Source: Arthrobacter sp. PAMC 25486
GTDB taxonomy: Bacteria; Actinomycetota; Actinomycetes; Actinomycetales; Micrococcaceae
Direction: 5' to 3'
Assembly (NCBI RefSeq): GCF_000785535.1
Contig: NZ_CP007595.1
Span: forward strand, 3,742,439 to 3,806,438
DNA: 64,000 nt
Shown: positions 52,454 through 63,768 of the stretch, piece after piece
Layout of the letters: each line of letters opens with the position of its first letter
Position numbering within the stretch: position 1 is the first letter of the stretch
Program-made: the position numbers and the translations under genes
Notes under the pieces: model-generated
Seen by the model: only the letters and a program-made list of their open reading frames with translations
The model's database searches: none
What the model was told of the DNA's origin: nothing

Positions 52454-53038
52454 ATGGCAAGTATCGAGGCAACCCCCGCACCATTGCCGCCCAACATCTA
52501 CGACGTCAATGCCGCCGACCCGAAGAGTCAACTAATCGACCGATCGGCGATGGCCACCGAAGACGTGGCGCACATCGGTGAGCTCATGGCCGCGCTGGGC
52601 AGGCTGCGCACCGCGGAGCAGCAGCTCTCGGATGCATCGCTGAAATACATGAAGTTGAACCAGTCGGACATGCGGGCCCTGCACTACTTGATCGTCACGG
52701 CCAACACCGAGACAATTGCCACCCCCGGAGCCATTGCCAGCCACCTGAAGATTTCGACGGCGTCAACCACCAAGCTGCTGGACCGGCTGGAGAATGCGGG
52801 TCACATCACCCGGGCGCCCCATCCCAGTGATCGCCGTGCCTTGGCCATTTCCATCACGGCCAAAACCCGCCAAGCAGCCATGGACACCGTGGGGCGCCAG
52901 CAAGCCAAGCGATTCCATGCGGCAGCACGGCTCAGCTCGGCGGAACGCGATGTGGTCATCCGGTTCCTTGACGACATGACCAAGGAAATCGCTCTTACGG
53001 ATGAGGCCTGGGCCCAACCTGGCGCCAATTCCGGCTGA
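52454..53038 (+). CDS. MarR family transcriptional regulator (second)
   Basis: A 194-residue winged-helix regulator (SDMRALHYLIVTANTETIAT … AIASHLKISTASTTKLLDRLENAGHITR … HPSDRRALAISIT). ATG 52454 has GGAAGGA about 13 nt upstream; an in-frame ATG at 52412 would add 14 residues. It is divergent from the MMPL gene, the normal arrangement for a repressor of an exporter. It is clearly different from the crt-operon MarR (about 30 residues longer at the N terminus). Confidence 0.88.
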   Translation: MASIEATPAPLPPNIYDVNAADPKSQLIDRSAMATEDVAHIGELMAALGRLRTAEQQLSDASLKYMKLNQSDMRALHYLIVTANTETIATPGAIASHLKISTASTTKLLDRLENAGHITRAPHPSDRRALAISITAKTRQAAMDTVGRQQAKRFHAAARLSSAERDVVIRFLDDMTKEIALTDEAWAQPGANSG

Positions 53039-53089
53039 TCACTGCGCCGGCACGAAGCCGCCAGCTCGCGACCAGGTGGTGGAGCCGGC

Positions 53090-53640
53090 ACGCCGGGCGG
53101 GGATCCCGCCAGGCCGTCCGGCACCGCACGAAATGGTCCCAAGCCCACGAGATGATTGATGAACTCACCTCCGGAGGACACCGGGCGCGGGCCCGGACTT
53201 CCCCGCTACCCCGACACGGTCCTTGCAGGCCCTGGCCTTGGGGGCCGGGCGGAAAGACCTGCATCAGGTGGCTTGGCACCACGGCACCCCAACCGGTCCC
53301 CGCAACGCCAAAGCGGCCACGAAATCACGTTTCCTGGCCATCCGGATCCGCCCGGCCCATCGCGATATCCCGCTGGATGAGGATCATTCCCTGCCCGAGG
53401 GTGGATGCTGGTGGCATGGCCCGTGCACGAGCCGGCACCAACCGATTACTGGATCAGCGCCCTGCCCGCCGACACGCCCCTGAAAACTCTCGTCAGGCTC
53501 GCCAAGAGCGACAAGCGCATCGAGCATGACTACCGGGAACTAGAGAACGGGCTCGGCCTGGACCGCTTCGAAGGCCGATCCTGCAGCGACCACCACCGCC
53601 ACCTCACCCCGGTCACCGCGGCCCAACTCTTTTCACCAGA
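53090..53640 (+). pseudogene. IS701-family transposase remnant
   Basis: Pieces of an IS701-like transposase are spread over several frames: AVRHRTKWSQAHEMIDEL (about 53108-53163), SLQALALGAGRKDLHQVAWH (about 53220-53280), SRFLAIRIRPAHRDIPLDED, and TDYWISALPADTPLKTLVRL … EHDYRELENGLGLDRFEGRS (53440-53580). The last block is strongly diagnostic. Frameshifts and a missing N-terminal half show it is dead. The frame runs on into the TPP riboswitch, which is an artefact. Confidence 0.8.
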
Positions 53641-53770
53641 AAGCGGCTCCCCACCCCAAAAGACCGCCAGTTTCCACGGGGCAGCCACAGCAACACTTCG
53701 CAACGCTGAGTCGAAGCGGGAGGGCGCAGCGTTGCCTGCCGCCGTCCGAACCGTGGTAGCTTGGGCCGTG

Positions 53771-53855
53771 GACACGACACGGGGTGCCGCCTGGCGGCTG
53801 AGAGTTAGACCCGTTGAACCTGATCTCGATAATCCGAGCGAAGGGATGCCGGTCC
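53771..53855 (+). ncRNA. TPP (thi-box) riboswitch aptamer
   Basis: The conserved thi-box elements occur in the right order: GGGGTGCC (53781-53788), GGCTGAGAG (53796-53804), ACCCGTTGAACCTGATC (53809-53825) and AATCCGAGCGAAGGGA (53831-53846). The closing P1 helix is weak by eye (GGAC 53770-53773 with GTCC 53852-53855). The 3' end of the aptamer is complementary to a segment that can mask the ribosome binding site of the next gene; see the expression platform entry. Confidence 0.92.
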
Positions 53856-53927
53856 TGCAGCAATGACGAAGTGTGCCCTGTGCCTGTCCTTCGCGCATTC
53901 CTGGCATCCTTTCGCCCCGCTGAAAGG
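53838..53927 (+). promoter_or_regulatory. Riboswitch expression platform (SD sequester/anti-sequester)
   Basis: The SD AAAGG of the SDR gene (53923-53927) can pair within CCTTTC (53908-53913) / GAAAGG (53922-53927), a 6-bp stem with 8-nt loop. The alternative is GCGAAGGGATGCC (53838-53850, the aptamer 3' end) with GGCATCCTTTCGC (53903-53915): 13 pairs with one G-U, extended by GG/CT. Ligand binding would hold the aptamer end, free the CCTTTC strand and close the SD. So TPP should turn translation off. Confidence 0.8.
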
Positions 53928-53935
53928 TGTACGAC

Positions 53936-54700
53936 ATGCAAATTAAAGACCAGATTGTACTGATTACCGGAGCCGGCCGCGGACTAGGTGCCGATGTGGC
54001 CCGTTCCTTCGCCCGGGAAGGTGCCAGAGTGGTGCTGAACTACCGCAACAGTGAGGCGGCGGCACGGGAACTTGCCGCTGACATCGGATCGGAACACGCC
54101 ATCGCCTTGCACGCCGATGTCACCCGCGCCGACGCGGTCCAGGCCTTGGTGACTGCCGCAGCCGATCATTTTGGTGCGCCCATCACCACCGTCATTAACA
54201 ACGCTTTGCCCGATTTTTCCTTTAACGGCGACGGGCGGTCGAAGGCTGACGGCATTGGCTACGGCGAATTTACGGCACAGTTTTCCGGCGTTGTGGGGGG
54301 TGCGCTGAACACGATTCAGGCGGTCTTGCCGGGCATGAAGGATGCCGGGTTCGGCGCCATCGTGAATATTGGCACCAACCTGTTTCAAAACCCCGTGGTG
54401 CCCTATCACGACTACACCGCGGCCAAAGCTGCTTTGCTGGCACTGACGCGCACCTTCGCTGCCGACCTGGGTCCGTCCAAAATCCGTGTGAACATGGTCT
54501 CCGGGGGGTTGCTGCGCACCACCGACGCCTCTGCCGCCACACCCGAGCAGGTCTTCGACTTGATCGCTGGCGGAACACCTCTGCGCAAGGTCACCACGCC
54601 GTCCGAATTTGCTGATGCAGTGCTGTTCTTCGCCTCACCTTGGTCCCGGGCCGTGACGGGACAAAACCTCGTGGTCGACGGCGGACTGGTGATGAACTAG
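53936..54700 (+). CDS. SDR family oxidoreductase under TPP riboswitch
   Basis: A 254-residue classical short-chain dehydrogenase/reductase with the NAD(P)-binding motif TGAGRGLG and the active-site YHDYTAAK (Tyr-x3-Lys). The usual catalytic Ser falls in the segment NIGTNLFQNPVVP. Closest in texture to FabG-like 3-oxoacyl reductases, but acting on an unknown substrate. ATG 53936 is chosen because AAAGG is 8 nt upstream; the GTG at 53927 overlaps that site. It is followed after 2 nt by a flavin monooxygenase gene, so both are in one riboswitch-controlled transcript. Confidence 0.9.
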   Translation: MQIKDQIVLITGAGRGLGADVARSFAREGARVVLNYRNSEAAARELAADIGSEHAIALHADVTRADAVQALVTAAADHFGAPITTVINNALPDFSFNGDGRSKADGIGYGEFTAQFSGVVGGALNTIQAVLPGMKDAGFGAIVNIGTNLFQNPVVPYHDYTAAKAALLALTRTFAADLGPSKIRVNMVSGGLLRTTDASAATPEQVFDLIAGGTPLRKVTTPSEFADAVLFFASPWSRAVTGQNLVVDGGLVMN

Positions 54701-54702
54701 TG

Positions 54703-56040
54703 ATGGGAATTGTGGGCGCCACCAGCACGCGGCAAATGCACATCAACGCTTTCCTCTTCGGTGCGGGGCACCACACCATGGGCTGGCGGCATCCGGATTC
54801 CAGCGCCGACCGTGTCGGGGAAATATCCTATTTCGAGGAGCTGGCCCAGCTGGCTGAAAGCGGCTGCCTTGACGCGGTCTTCTTCGCCGACGGGCACAGC
54901 GTCAACCGCCAGTATTCAGCAGGCGTGCCCTCGCTTTTGGAACCGATCACGGCACTGAGTGCCATCGCCCGGGCCACGAAACACATCGGCCTGGTCACCA
55001 CGGTGTCCTCCAGCTTCTACACGCCCTTCCATGCCGCCCGCATGCTGGCCTCCCTGGACCACATCAGCGGCGGCCGGGTGGGCGCAAACATAGTCACCTC
55101 CATGTTCGACGCCGAGGCGCAAAACCATGGATTCGCCGCTCTGCCTAAGCACGCTGAGCGCTATGAGCGGGCGGATGAATTCGTCCGGGTGATCCAACGG
55201 CTCTGGGATTCCTGGTCAGACCAGGCGTTGCTCAAAGACCGGGAGTTGGGAACATTTATTGATCCGGAACAGATCCAGCCGATCAACCACACCGGGAAGT
55301 ATTTCTCCGTGGCGGGGCCGCTGAATGTCCCCCGTTCCCCGCAGGGCCAGCCGGTGCTGTTCCAGGCCGGTTCCTCGGAGGCAGGACGGGATTTTGCTGG
55401 ACAATTTGCCGAAGCCATTTATTCGGTGTCGTGGGACAAGGACTCCGCCATCGAATTCGCCACGGACATGCGTGCGCGACTGGCTGCTGCCGGACGAGGA
55501 GGGGCCACGGTGCCGATTCTTCCCGGCCTAGTCACCTACGTCGCCGCCACACGCGAGCAGGCCATGGAGAAAAAGCGCGCATTGGACGCCTACCTGGACA
55601 TTGACACAGCCATCGTCCAGCTCAATATTTTCACGGGGATGGACTATAGCGGGCACGGACTCGATGACCTTGTGGCCCCGCTGCCCCCGGTAGTAACCTT
55701 CACGGGGCCCCAGGGCCGGTACCTCACGGTGCAGCGCATCATTGCGACGATGGCGCCCACCTTGCGCGAATTGCTGGGTTTTTTGGCCGCCGGCGGTGGC
55801 CACGCCACCATGATAGGCACCGCCAACGAGGTGGCGGATGAAATTCAGGAATGGTTTGAGTCTGGGGCCTGCGATGGATTCAACCTTATGTGTCCCGCCT
55901 ACCCTGAATCGCTCCGAGATTTTGTGGGATTGGTGGTGCCCATCCTGCAGGAACGGGGGATCTTCCGTTCCTGCTATCAGGGGAGCACCCTGCGGGATAA
56001 TTTGGGCCTGGCGCGTCCCCAGCCCAGTAGTGCCCCGTAG
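54703..56040 (+). CDS. LLM-class FMN-dependent monooxygenase (NtaA/SnaA/DszA family)
   Basis: A 445-residue luciferase-like oxygenase. The N terminus MHINAFLFGAGHHTMGWRHP, the VFFADGHSVNRQYS segment and SVSWDKD-region are typical of the NtaA/SnaA/DmoA group, which use reduced FMN from a separate reductase to oxidise amines, sulfur heterocycles or sulfides. ATG 54703 is 2 nt behind the SDR stop; the in-frame ATG at 54640 lies inside the SDR gene. A thiazole/sulfur substrate would fit the thiamine riboswitch, but this is inference. No dedicated reductase is adjacent. Confidence 0.9.
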   Translation: MGIVGATSTRQMHINAFLFGAGHHTMGWRHPDSSADRVGEISYFEELAQLAESGCLDAVFFADGHSVNRQYSAGVPSLLEPITALSAIARATKHIGLVTTVSSSFYTPFHAARMLASLDHISGGRVGANIVTSMFDAEAQNHGFAALPKHAERYERADEFVRVIQRLWDSWSDQALLKDRELGTFIDPEQIQPINHTGKYFSVAGPLNVPRSPQGQPVLFQAGSSEAGRDFAGQFAEAIYSVSWDKDSAIEFATDMRARLAAAGRGGATVPILPGLVTYVAATREQAMEKKRALDAYLDIDTAIVQLNIFTGMDYSGHGLDDLVAPLPPVVTFTGPQGRYLTVQRIIATMAPTLRELLGFLAAGGGHATMIGTANEVADEIQEWFESGACDGFNLMCPAYPESLRDFVGLVVPILQERGIFRSCYQGSTLRDNLGLARPQPSSAP

Positions 56041-56142
56041 CGAGGTGTAACACCTTCCGGTGAGGCATGGCCTTGAACGTGGCGCGGCCACCGTGGGTCC
56101 TTCCAAGAAACTCTCACATCCCCCTCGAAAGGACACCTCACG

Positions 56143-56700
56143 ATGGCCGCGCCTGTCATGCCCGACCCTGCCGGCGTACTTTCGCTCATCTTTGGGAGAC
56201 GTATCTGCTGATTTGATCAGCCACCTGCCGCAACCCCTGGGCAACGCGCTGCTGTCCACCGACGCGGATGCCGTGGTCGGTGCGTAGTGGGGCAAGCACT
56301 CACTCGGGCGTTTGATACAGCGCAATGGCCAACTGTCGCCGCAAGCCTAACGCCCGTGCCGAGGCATCCGTGATCACCGTCGTCACGGACTGCAACCTCG
56401 CGGGGGTCTCCCCCCGCCGCAGGGACAAGCTCGTGGAGACCCAGGGCATCGACTCCCTGTTGAAATCACAGGTCTCCGGCATGGCGGCAGACCTTGATGA
56501 GCGTGTCGTCGCCTGCCGGGCCCGCCCCCTGACCGGCCCGCCCCTGACCCGCGCGGGCCCGTTCGCGTTCGTAGCCGCCGAGGCACTGAGGCTGAGGGTC
56601 CGTGAAGACCTGCGGATAAGCAACACGGTTGCCGTGGGTGCCCCAGTGTGAACGCGGTCGGGCGCCGCGACGTGCCCTGCTCCTTCCTCGCCTGGGAAGT
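56143..56700 (+). pseudogene. IS256-family transposase remnant
   Basis: The start resembles an IS256 transposase (MAAPVMPDPAGVLS, then in another frame DLISHLPQPLGNALLSTDAD and AVVGA, stop). After an internal deletion, a frame at 56325-56651 reads VITVVTDCNLAGVSPRRRDK, then LVETQGIDSLLKSQVSGMAA and AGPFAFVAAEALRLRVRED, the catalytic core region; the match then shifts frame at about 56640 (VNAVGRRDV). The C-terminal third is missing. Confidence 0.82.
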
Positions 56701-56727
56701 ACTCTGCCAGTACCTGGGCGCCGTGGA

Positions 56728-57012
56728 TTATCTGCTGGCTAAATGCTTCCACGAGCGCCCCTTGTCAAATCCTTGTTTGACGGAACTGAGGACGTGATCC
56801 CTGGGGGATGCGGCGGCGAACCGATCGAGTTTTTCGGGGTCTGTGCCGCGGCGGTAGACGCCGAGCAGGCTCGATATCCAGGCCCACCAATTTCGGATCT
56901 GAGGTGTGTAGCGCAGCCGCCTGGCAGCCTGCGGCTCGCCCTCGCGCACCGGCCGGAACGGTGCGATGGACTCAACTCTTTCGCCGCCACGGTCTTGCTT
57001 CCGCTGCTGCAT
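56728..57012 (-). CDS. Small hypothetical protein, possibly truncated
   Basis: A 94-residue ORF with an excellent ribosome binding site (GGGAGGA ending 5 nt before ATG 57012). The sequence is basic at the N terminus, then has a conserved-looking segment (RYTPQIRNWWAWISSLLGVY, RRGTDPEKLDRFAAASPRDH, VLSSVKQGFDKG), not recognised. The last residues (RSWKHLASR) run into IS256 debris, so the true C terminus may be lost. A 14-bp palindrome lies about 35 nt upstream. Confidence 0.55.
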   Translation of the reverse strand: MQQRKQDRGGERVESIAPFRPVREGEPQAARRLRYTPQIRNWWAWISSLLGVYRRGTDPEKLDRFAAASPRDHVLSSVKQGFDKGRSWKHLASR

Positions 57013-57047
57013 GGCATTCCTCCCTCAGTCATGTCAGACCGCCCCCA

Positions 57048-57061
57048 GCCTAATATTAGGC
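57048..57061. promoter_or_regulatory. Perfect 14-bp palindrome upstream of the small gene and nrdI
   Basis: GCCTAATATTAGGC, followed 20 nt later by TTTAGGCTAACC (57078-57089). The TTAGGC/GCCTAA half-sites recall DtxR/IdeR boxes (TTAGGTTAGGCTAACCTAA), but neither site is a full match. It lies between a minus-strand small gene and the nrd operon. Confidence 0.5.
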
Positions 57062-57117
57062 AAGGCGAAATTCAACATTTAGGCTAACCGTAAATTTGTG
57101 GTGTAGCGTGTCTCAGG

Positions 57118-57162
57118 TACTAGATGTGGTGTCACTTCTTGCGGTGAACCACTAGATATGCC
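57118..57162 (+). promoter_or_regulatory. Two NrdR boxes upstream of nrdI
   Basis: ACTAGATGTGGTGT begins at 57119 and ACTAGATATG at 57151, two similar CTAGAT sites 32 bp apart (about three helical turns), as in tandem NrdR boxes of class I reductase operons. Expected to mediate (d)ATP-dependent repression by NrdR. Confidence 0.75.
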
Positions 57163-57194
57163 TTAGAGGGTTTGATTGAAGGAGGCACAGCCTG

Positions 57195-57694
57195 ATGGAC
57201 GCGAATGAAAGAACCGGTGCAAACGGGGAGTTGCTGCCGGTTACTCGAGTGCTCAATGAGTCCTCTTCACCTGATCTGGTGTTCTTCTCCAGTGTTTCGG
57301 AGAATACCCGCAGGTTCGTGGATCGGTTGGGCGTTCCTAGGGTTCGCATCCCGCTGCGGCCACGGGTTGAGGGGCACCTGCAAGTAGCCCGGCCATTCGT
57401 TCTGGTGCTGCCCACCTACGGAGGGGGAGAACGTGTGGGGGCGGTGCCAAAGCAGGTTGTTGGATTCCTCAATGATTCAGTCAACCGTGGGCTGCTTCGC
57501 GGCGTTATCACTGCGGGCAACACGAATTTTGGTGAGCACTACTGCCTGGCAGGACCGGTGATCTCGAGAAAATGCCGGGTTCCCGAGCTGTACCGTTTTG
57601 AACTTCTTGGCACCGATCGCGACGTTGCTAGAGTCCGCGACGGACTGGCCGAATTCTGGAAAAGAACCACTACTACGTCTCTAAAGGATTTCTC

Positions 57695-57698
<4 letters not shown>
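57195..57698 (+). CDS. nrdI: Ribonucleotide reductase-associated flavodoxin NrdI
   Basis: A 167-residue flavodoxin-like protein that supplies the oxidant for the Mn cofactor of NrdF. The FMN loops are [14 protein letters not shown] (phosphate loop), LPTYGGG and [23 protein letters not shown] 57195 with GGAGG about 10 nt upstream (57180-57184). It is the first gene of the nrd operon, overlapping nrdE by ATGA. The glutaredoxin gene nrdH, usually first in actinobacterial nrdHIEF, is missing. Confidence 0.93.
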
Positions 57699-60930
<3,232 letters not shown>

Positions 60931-60965
60931 CCCCTTCACGTCCCTCACCATACGAACGGATCAGC

Positions 60966-61544
60966 GTGAGCCTTCATAAAAAGATCTCCATCCTCGTCGG
61001 GAGCCTGCGCGCGGGCTCCTATGCCCGCCAAATCGCCATCAACACAATCGAACTCTTCCCATCCAACTACCATGCCGAGATTCTGGAAATCCGTGACCTG
61101 CCGCTTTATGATTTCGACTACGACGATCCCGAAGTCAGCAACAAGCTCACGCCCGTCGAATACACTCAATTCCGGGAAAATGTTAAGGATTCCGACGGCG
61201 TTCTTTTTATCACCCCAGAAAATAACCGAACCATCCCGGCCTGCCTCAAAAATGCGGTGGACATTGGTTCCAAACCCAACGGTGACGTGGCATGGAAGAA
61301 CAAACCAGTTGGCATCATCAGCCACTCTGTCGGACGCATGGGCGGATATAGCTCACAAAAGAACCTTCGCCTCGCACTGTCCTACTTTGATATGCCCACC
61401 CCGGGACAGCCGGAAGCGTTCCTCTCGCAATCGCCGAGTCTCATCAACGCTGACGGCACCATGCGCCTAGTTTCCACCATCAATTTCCTACAGGACTACA
61501 TCACCCGCTTCGCCCAAGTAGTAGAAGACCACCCACGAAAATAG
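60966..61544 (+). CDS. NADPH-dependent FMN reductase family protein
   Basis: A 192-residue flavodoxin-fold reductase. FMN phosphate loop GSLRAGSYARQIA at residues 10-22 and the segment ITPENNRTIPACLKNAVDIG, typical of the NADPH:FMN/quinone reductases. GTG 60966. It lies 35 nt after nrdF and shares the transcript, ending at a strong hairpin. It may reduce NrdI, replacing the missing NrdH/reductase functions, or serve elsewhere, for example in FMN supply to the monooxygenase at 54703; both are inference. Confidence 0.9.
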   Translation: MSLHKKISILVGSLRAGSYARQIAINTIELFPSNYHAEILEIRDLPLYDFDYDDPEVSNKLTPVEYTQFRENVKDSDGVLFITPENNRTIPACLKNAVDIGSKPNGDVAWKNKPVGIISHSVGRMGGYSSQKNLRLALSYFDMPTPGQPEAFLSQSPSLINADGTMRLVSTINFLQDYITRFAQVVEDHPRK

Positions 61545-61613
61545 CACCACCGCATCCGGGAGTGCCCTAGCCGTTGCCCACTGGGAACACCATCCGGGCA
61601 GGAAAGACCACAG

Positions 61614-61655
61614 AGCAGCAGGTGCCGCAGCCCGCAGGGTGCGGCACCTGCTGCT
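61614..61655 (+). terminator. Terminator hairpin of the nrd operon
   Basis: A 16-bp perfect stem (61614-61629 with 61640-61655). The core GCAGCAGGTGCCGC is shared with the hairpin at 12090-12135. Confidence 0.85.
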
Positions 61656-61783
61656 TGGGGCGCAGCCGGTTGGTCAGTCCTGACACTGCGTCCCTGACCT
61701 GTCATGTCAGCCAGGCTCGCGATGGCCGGTGTTAGGTTGAACCGTAACTATGTTCAAGTTCAGGGTGGCGGCGCTATCCCTGC

Positions 61784-63607
61784 ATGCGTGTGAAACGGGC
61801 GGATATGACGCAGTCAGTGGATGGTAATTTTGGGTTCGACGACGTCCCGGCGGAGGACGACTTATTATCGATTTCGTCCTATGTGGACGGGTTGGTGGAA
61901 TTCATCGATGCGTGTCCCACACCAATGACTGTCGCAGTGCAAGCGAACTGGGGAACGGGAAAAACCAGCGCAATGCTGCAGATTCGTAAGCAACTGCAGG
62001 CCCAAAAACCTGACGTCAAGACAATATTCTTCAACACCTGGCAGTACTCGCAGTTTGACCTCGGCGAGAATCTCGCGATCAACATGCTAAAAGCGATCGC
62101 CAACGGGCTGGAACCAAGTCAGGCGGTTCAGAAGACAGCAAAGGTCGAGAACTTGAAGCGACTGATCTTCAAGGCAGGAAGGCTCTACGCCAGTAAGACG
62201 GTGCCCGCTTTTATGGACCTGGCTGGGCTGGGCCTGGTCGGTAAAGCTGTTGGTGCAGCTGTAGAGACCGCCGCGGACATGACTGACCGCACAACTCAAG
62301 AGCTGGACAGCGTCGAGATCCTGTCATCTCTGCGGCACGCTTTCGCGGAAGCGGTCGAGGATTCTGGGCGAAAGCTTATTGTTTTCGTCGACGATCTGGA
62401 TCGGCTGGCGCCCGGCCGTGCCATCGAGGTCATGGAGGCAATTAAAGTCTTCCTTGACGTGCCAAAATGTGTCTTCGTGCTGGCCATCGACTTTGAAGTC
62501 GTGAAGCTGGGCGTACAGGAAAAATATGGGGAAACTGTATCCGATCGCAAAGCGCGGTCCTTCTTCGACAAGATCATTCAGGTGCCATTTCACATGCCAG
62601 TGGCACGCTACGACATGACCAAGTTGTTTACAGTTGGTCTTGCACGAGCCAAGGTGGAAACCACACAGGCCACTTTTATGCAGTACATGGCGCTTTCGTC
62701 AGCTTCTGTGGGAGCCAATCCACGGTCAACGAAACGCCTTCTGAACACTTTCCTGTTGTTGAAATCCATTCTAGAATCCGAAAAAAAGATTCCAGCTAAG
62801 GGCACATCGAAGGGTCCGGCGGAGAATTACCTCCAGCTCTTTAGCGTGCTCTGCCTGCAGACAGCATTTCCGGAAGCATATTCCGCCCTTGCTGAAAATG
62901 GTGGAAACGGCGATCCGGCTGATGAGCTCAGTGTGCACGGTGACTCGGACGGAAATGAACAGTTCCAGCGCTGGGGTATTCCGGAGAATGAATTGGCCTT
63001 GGTGGGCCGATTCTTCGAAGAGCTGACCAGCGTATTCACGGTCGACTCCACGTTCTCAAACGAGGCTTTCAACAGGGCGTTCAGCCAGTCATCGATCACG
63101 AGCGTGACATCAAACGATGCCTCTCCTGGCCGTTACATGCAAACCTTTGACCCAGCCGAACGCCGTCTGCGTGCCATCGAGAAGCGACCCCAAGAGCTGG
63201 TAGATCTGGCCCTGCAATTTGAAAGGGAATTCACCGCCAAGGATGACGTTTTTGCGGCGCAGACCAACCCTGTTGACTGGACCATGCGGATGGCGAAAGG
63301 CGAGCCACGTATAGGGCTGCTGACCATTCGCGCCAAGGACTTGAAGGTTGTCTTGGAATTCAAAACGCACAAGATCGATGGCGAGCAGTTAGTGCTAACA
63401 GTCAACGCCATCAAGGGCGCATTCAACAACGCTGTGGGAACGCCTGCAGAATTGCAGCTGCACCGAGACGTCCCGCAGGTTGACCTCAGACCGGCGTATA
63501 GGGGCGGCATTGTTATGGAAATTTCCAAAATTAGTACTGCGGCCCATGTGAGCCAGGTCGTCAGGGCGTTGGAAGATCACCACGATCTGGCTGCTGCCCG
63601 GATGTAA
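61784..63607 (+). CDS. KAP family P-loop NTPase
   Basis: A 607-residue STAND-like NTPase. Walker A WGTGKTSA (56-63), followed by IFFNTWQYSQFD, then Walker B LIVFVDDLDRL (198-208) with the RAIEVMEAIKVFLDVPKCVF extension, all typical of KAP proteins (PifA of F plasmid, Kidins220). The usual pair of inserted membrane helices is reduced to one weak hydrophobic stretch (about 140-165). The C-terminal 200 residues show no known domain. The start may instead be ATG 61805 (MTQSVDGNF), as no good ribosome binding site precedes either. Some KAP proteins block phage growth; function here is unknown. Confidence 0.85.
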   Translation: MRVKRADMTQSVDGNFGFDDVPAEDDLLSISSYVDGLVEFIDACPTPMTVAVQANWGTGKTSAMLQIRKQLQAQKPDVKTIFFNTWQYSQFDLGENLAINMLKAIANGLEPSQAVQKTAKVENLKRLIFKAGRLYASKTVPAFMDLAGLGLVGKAVGAAVETAADMTDRTTQELDSVEILSSLRHAFAEAVEDSGRKLIVFVDDLDRLAPGRAIEVMEAIKVFLDVPKCVFVLAIDFEVVKLGVQEKYGETVSDRKARSFFDKIIQVPFHMPVARYDMTKLFTVGLARAKVETTQATFMQYMALSSASVGANPRSTKRLLNTFLLLKSILESEKKIPAKGTSKGPAENYLQLFSVLCLQTAFPEAYSALAENGGNGDPADELSVHGDSDGNEQFQRWGIPENELALVGRFFEELTSVFTVDSTFSNEAFNRAFSQSSITSVTSNDASPGRYMQTFDPAERRLRAIEKRPQELVDLALQFEREFTAKDDVFAAQTNPVDWTMRMAKGEPRIGLLTIRAKDLKVVLEFKTHKIDGEQLVLTVNAIKGAFNNAVGTPAELQLHRDVPQVDLRPAYRGGIVMEISKISTAAHVSQVVRALEDHHDLAAARM

Positions 63608-63768
63608 GCGCAGACAGGTCCGCCACGTTCATCACGCGCGTCGATTCCTGCGTGGTCCCGCCGGGCTGAGGAACACGCGATGGTCTGGCACACCGTGAGC
63701 TTGCTTTTTTGTCTGAGCCGCTGATTATGATCAAGTAGAACTTCCAGCCGTGAAAGGATGCCCCACGC
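63608..63768. other. Gap between KAP gene and the cut-off gene
   Basis: No gene is seen. The ribosome binding site GAAAGGA (about 63752-63758) of the next gene lies at its end. Confidence 0.5.

Noticed and set aside
53405..53866. 153-codon ORF as an intact gene
   Set aside because: The first part is an IS701 fragment and the second part is non-coding thi-box sequence read through.
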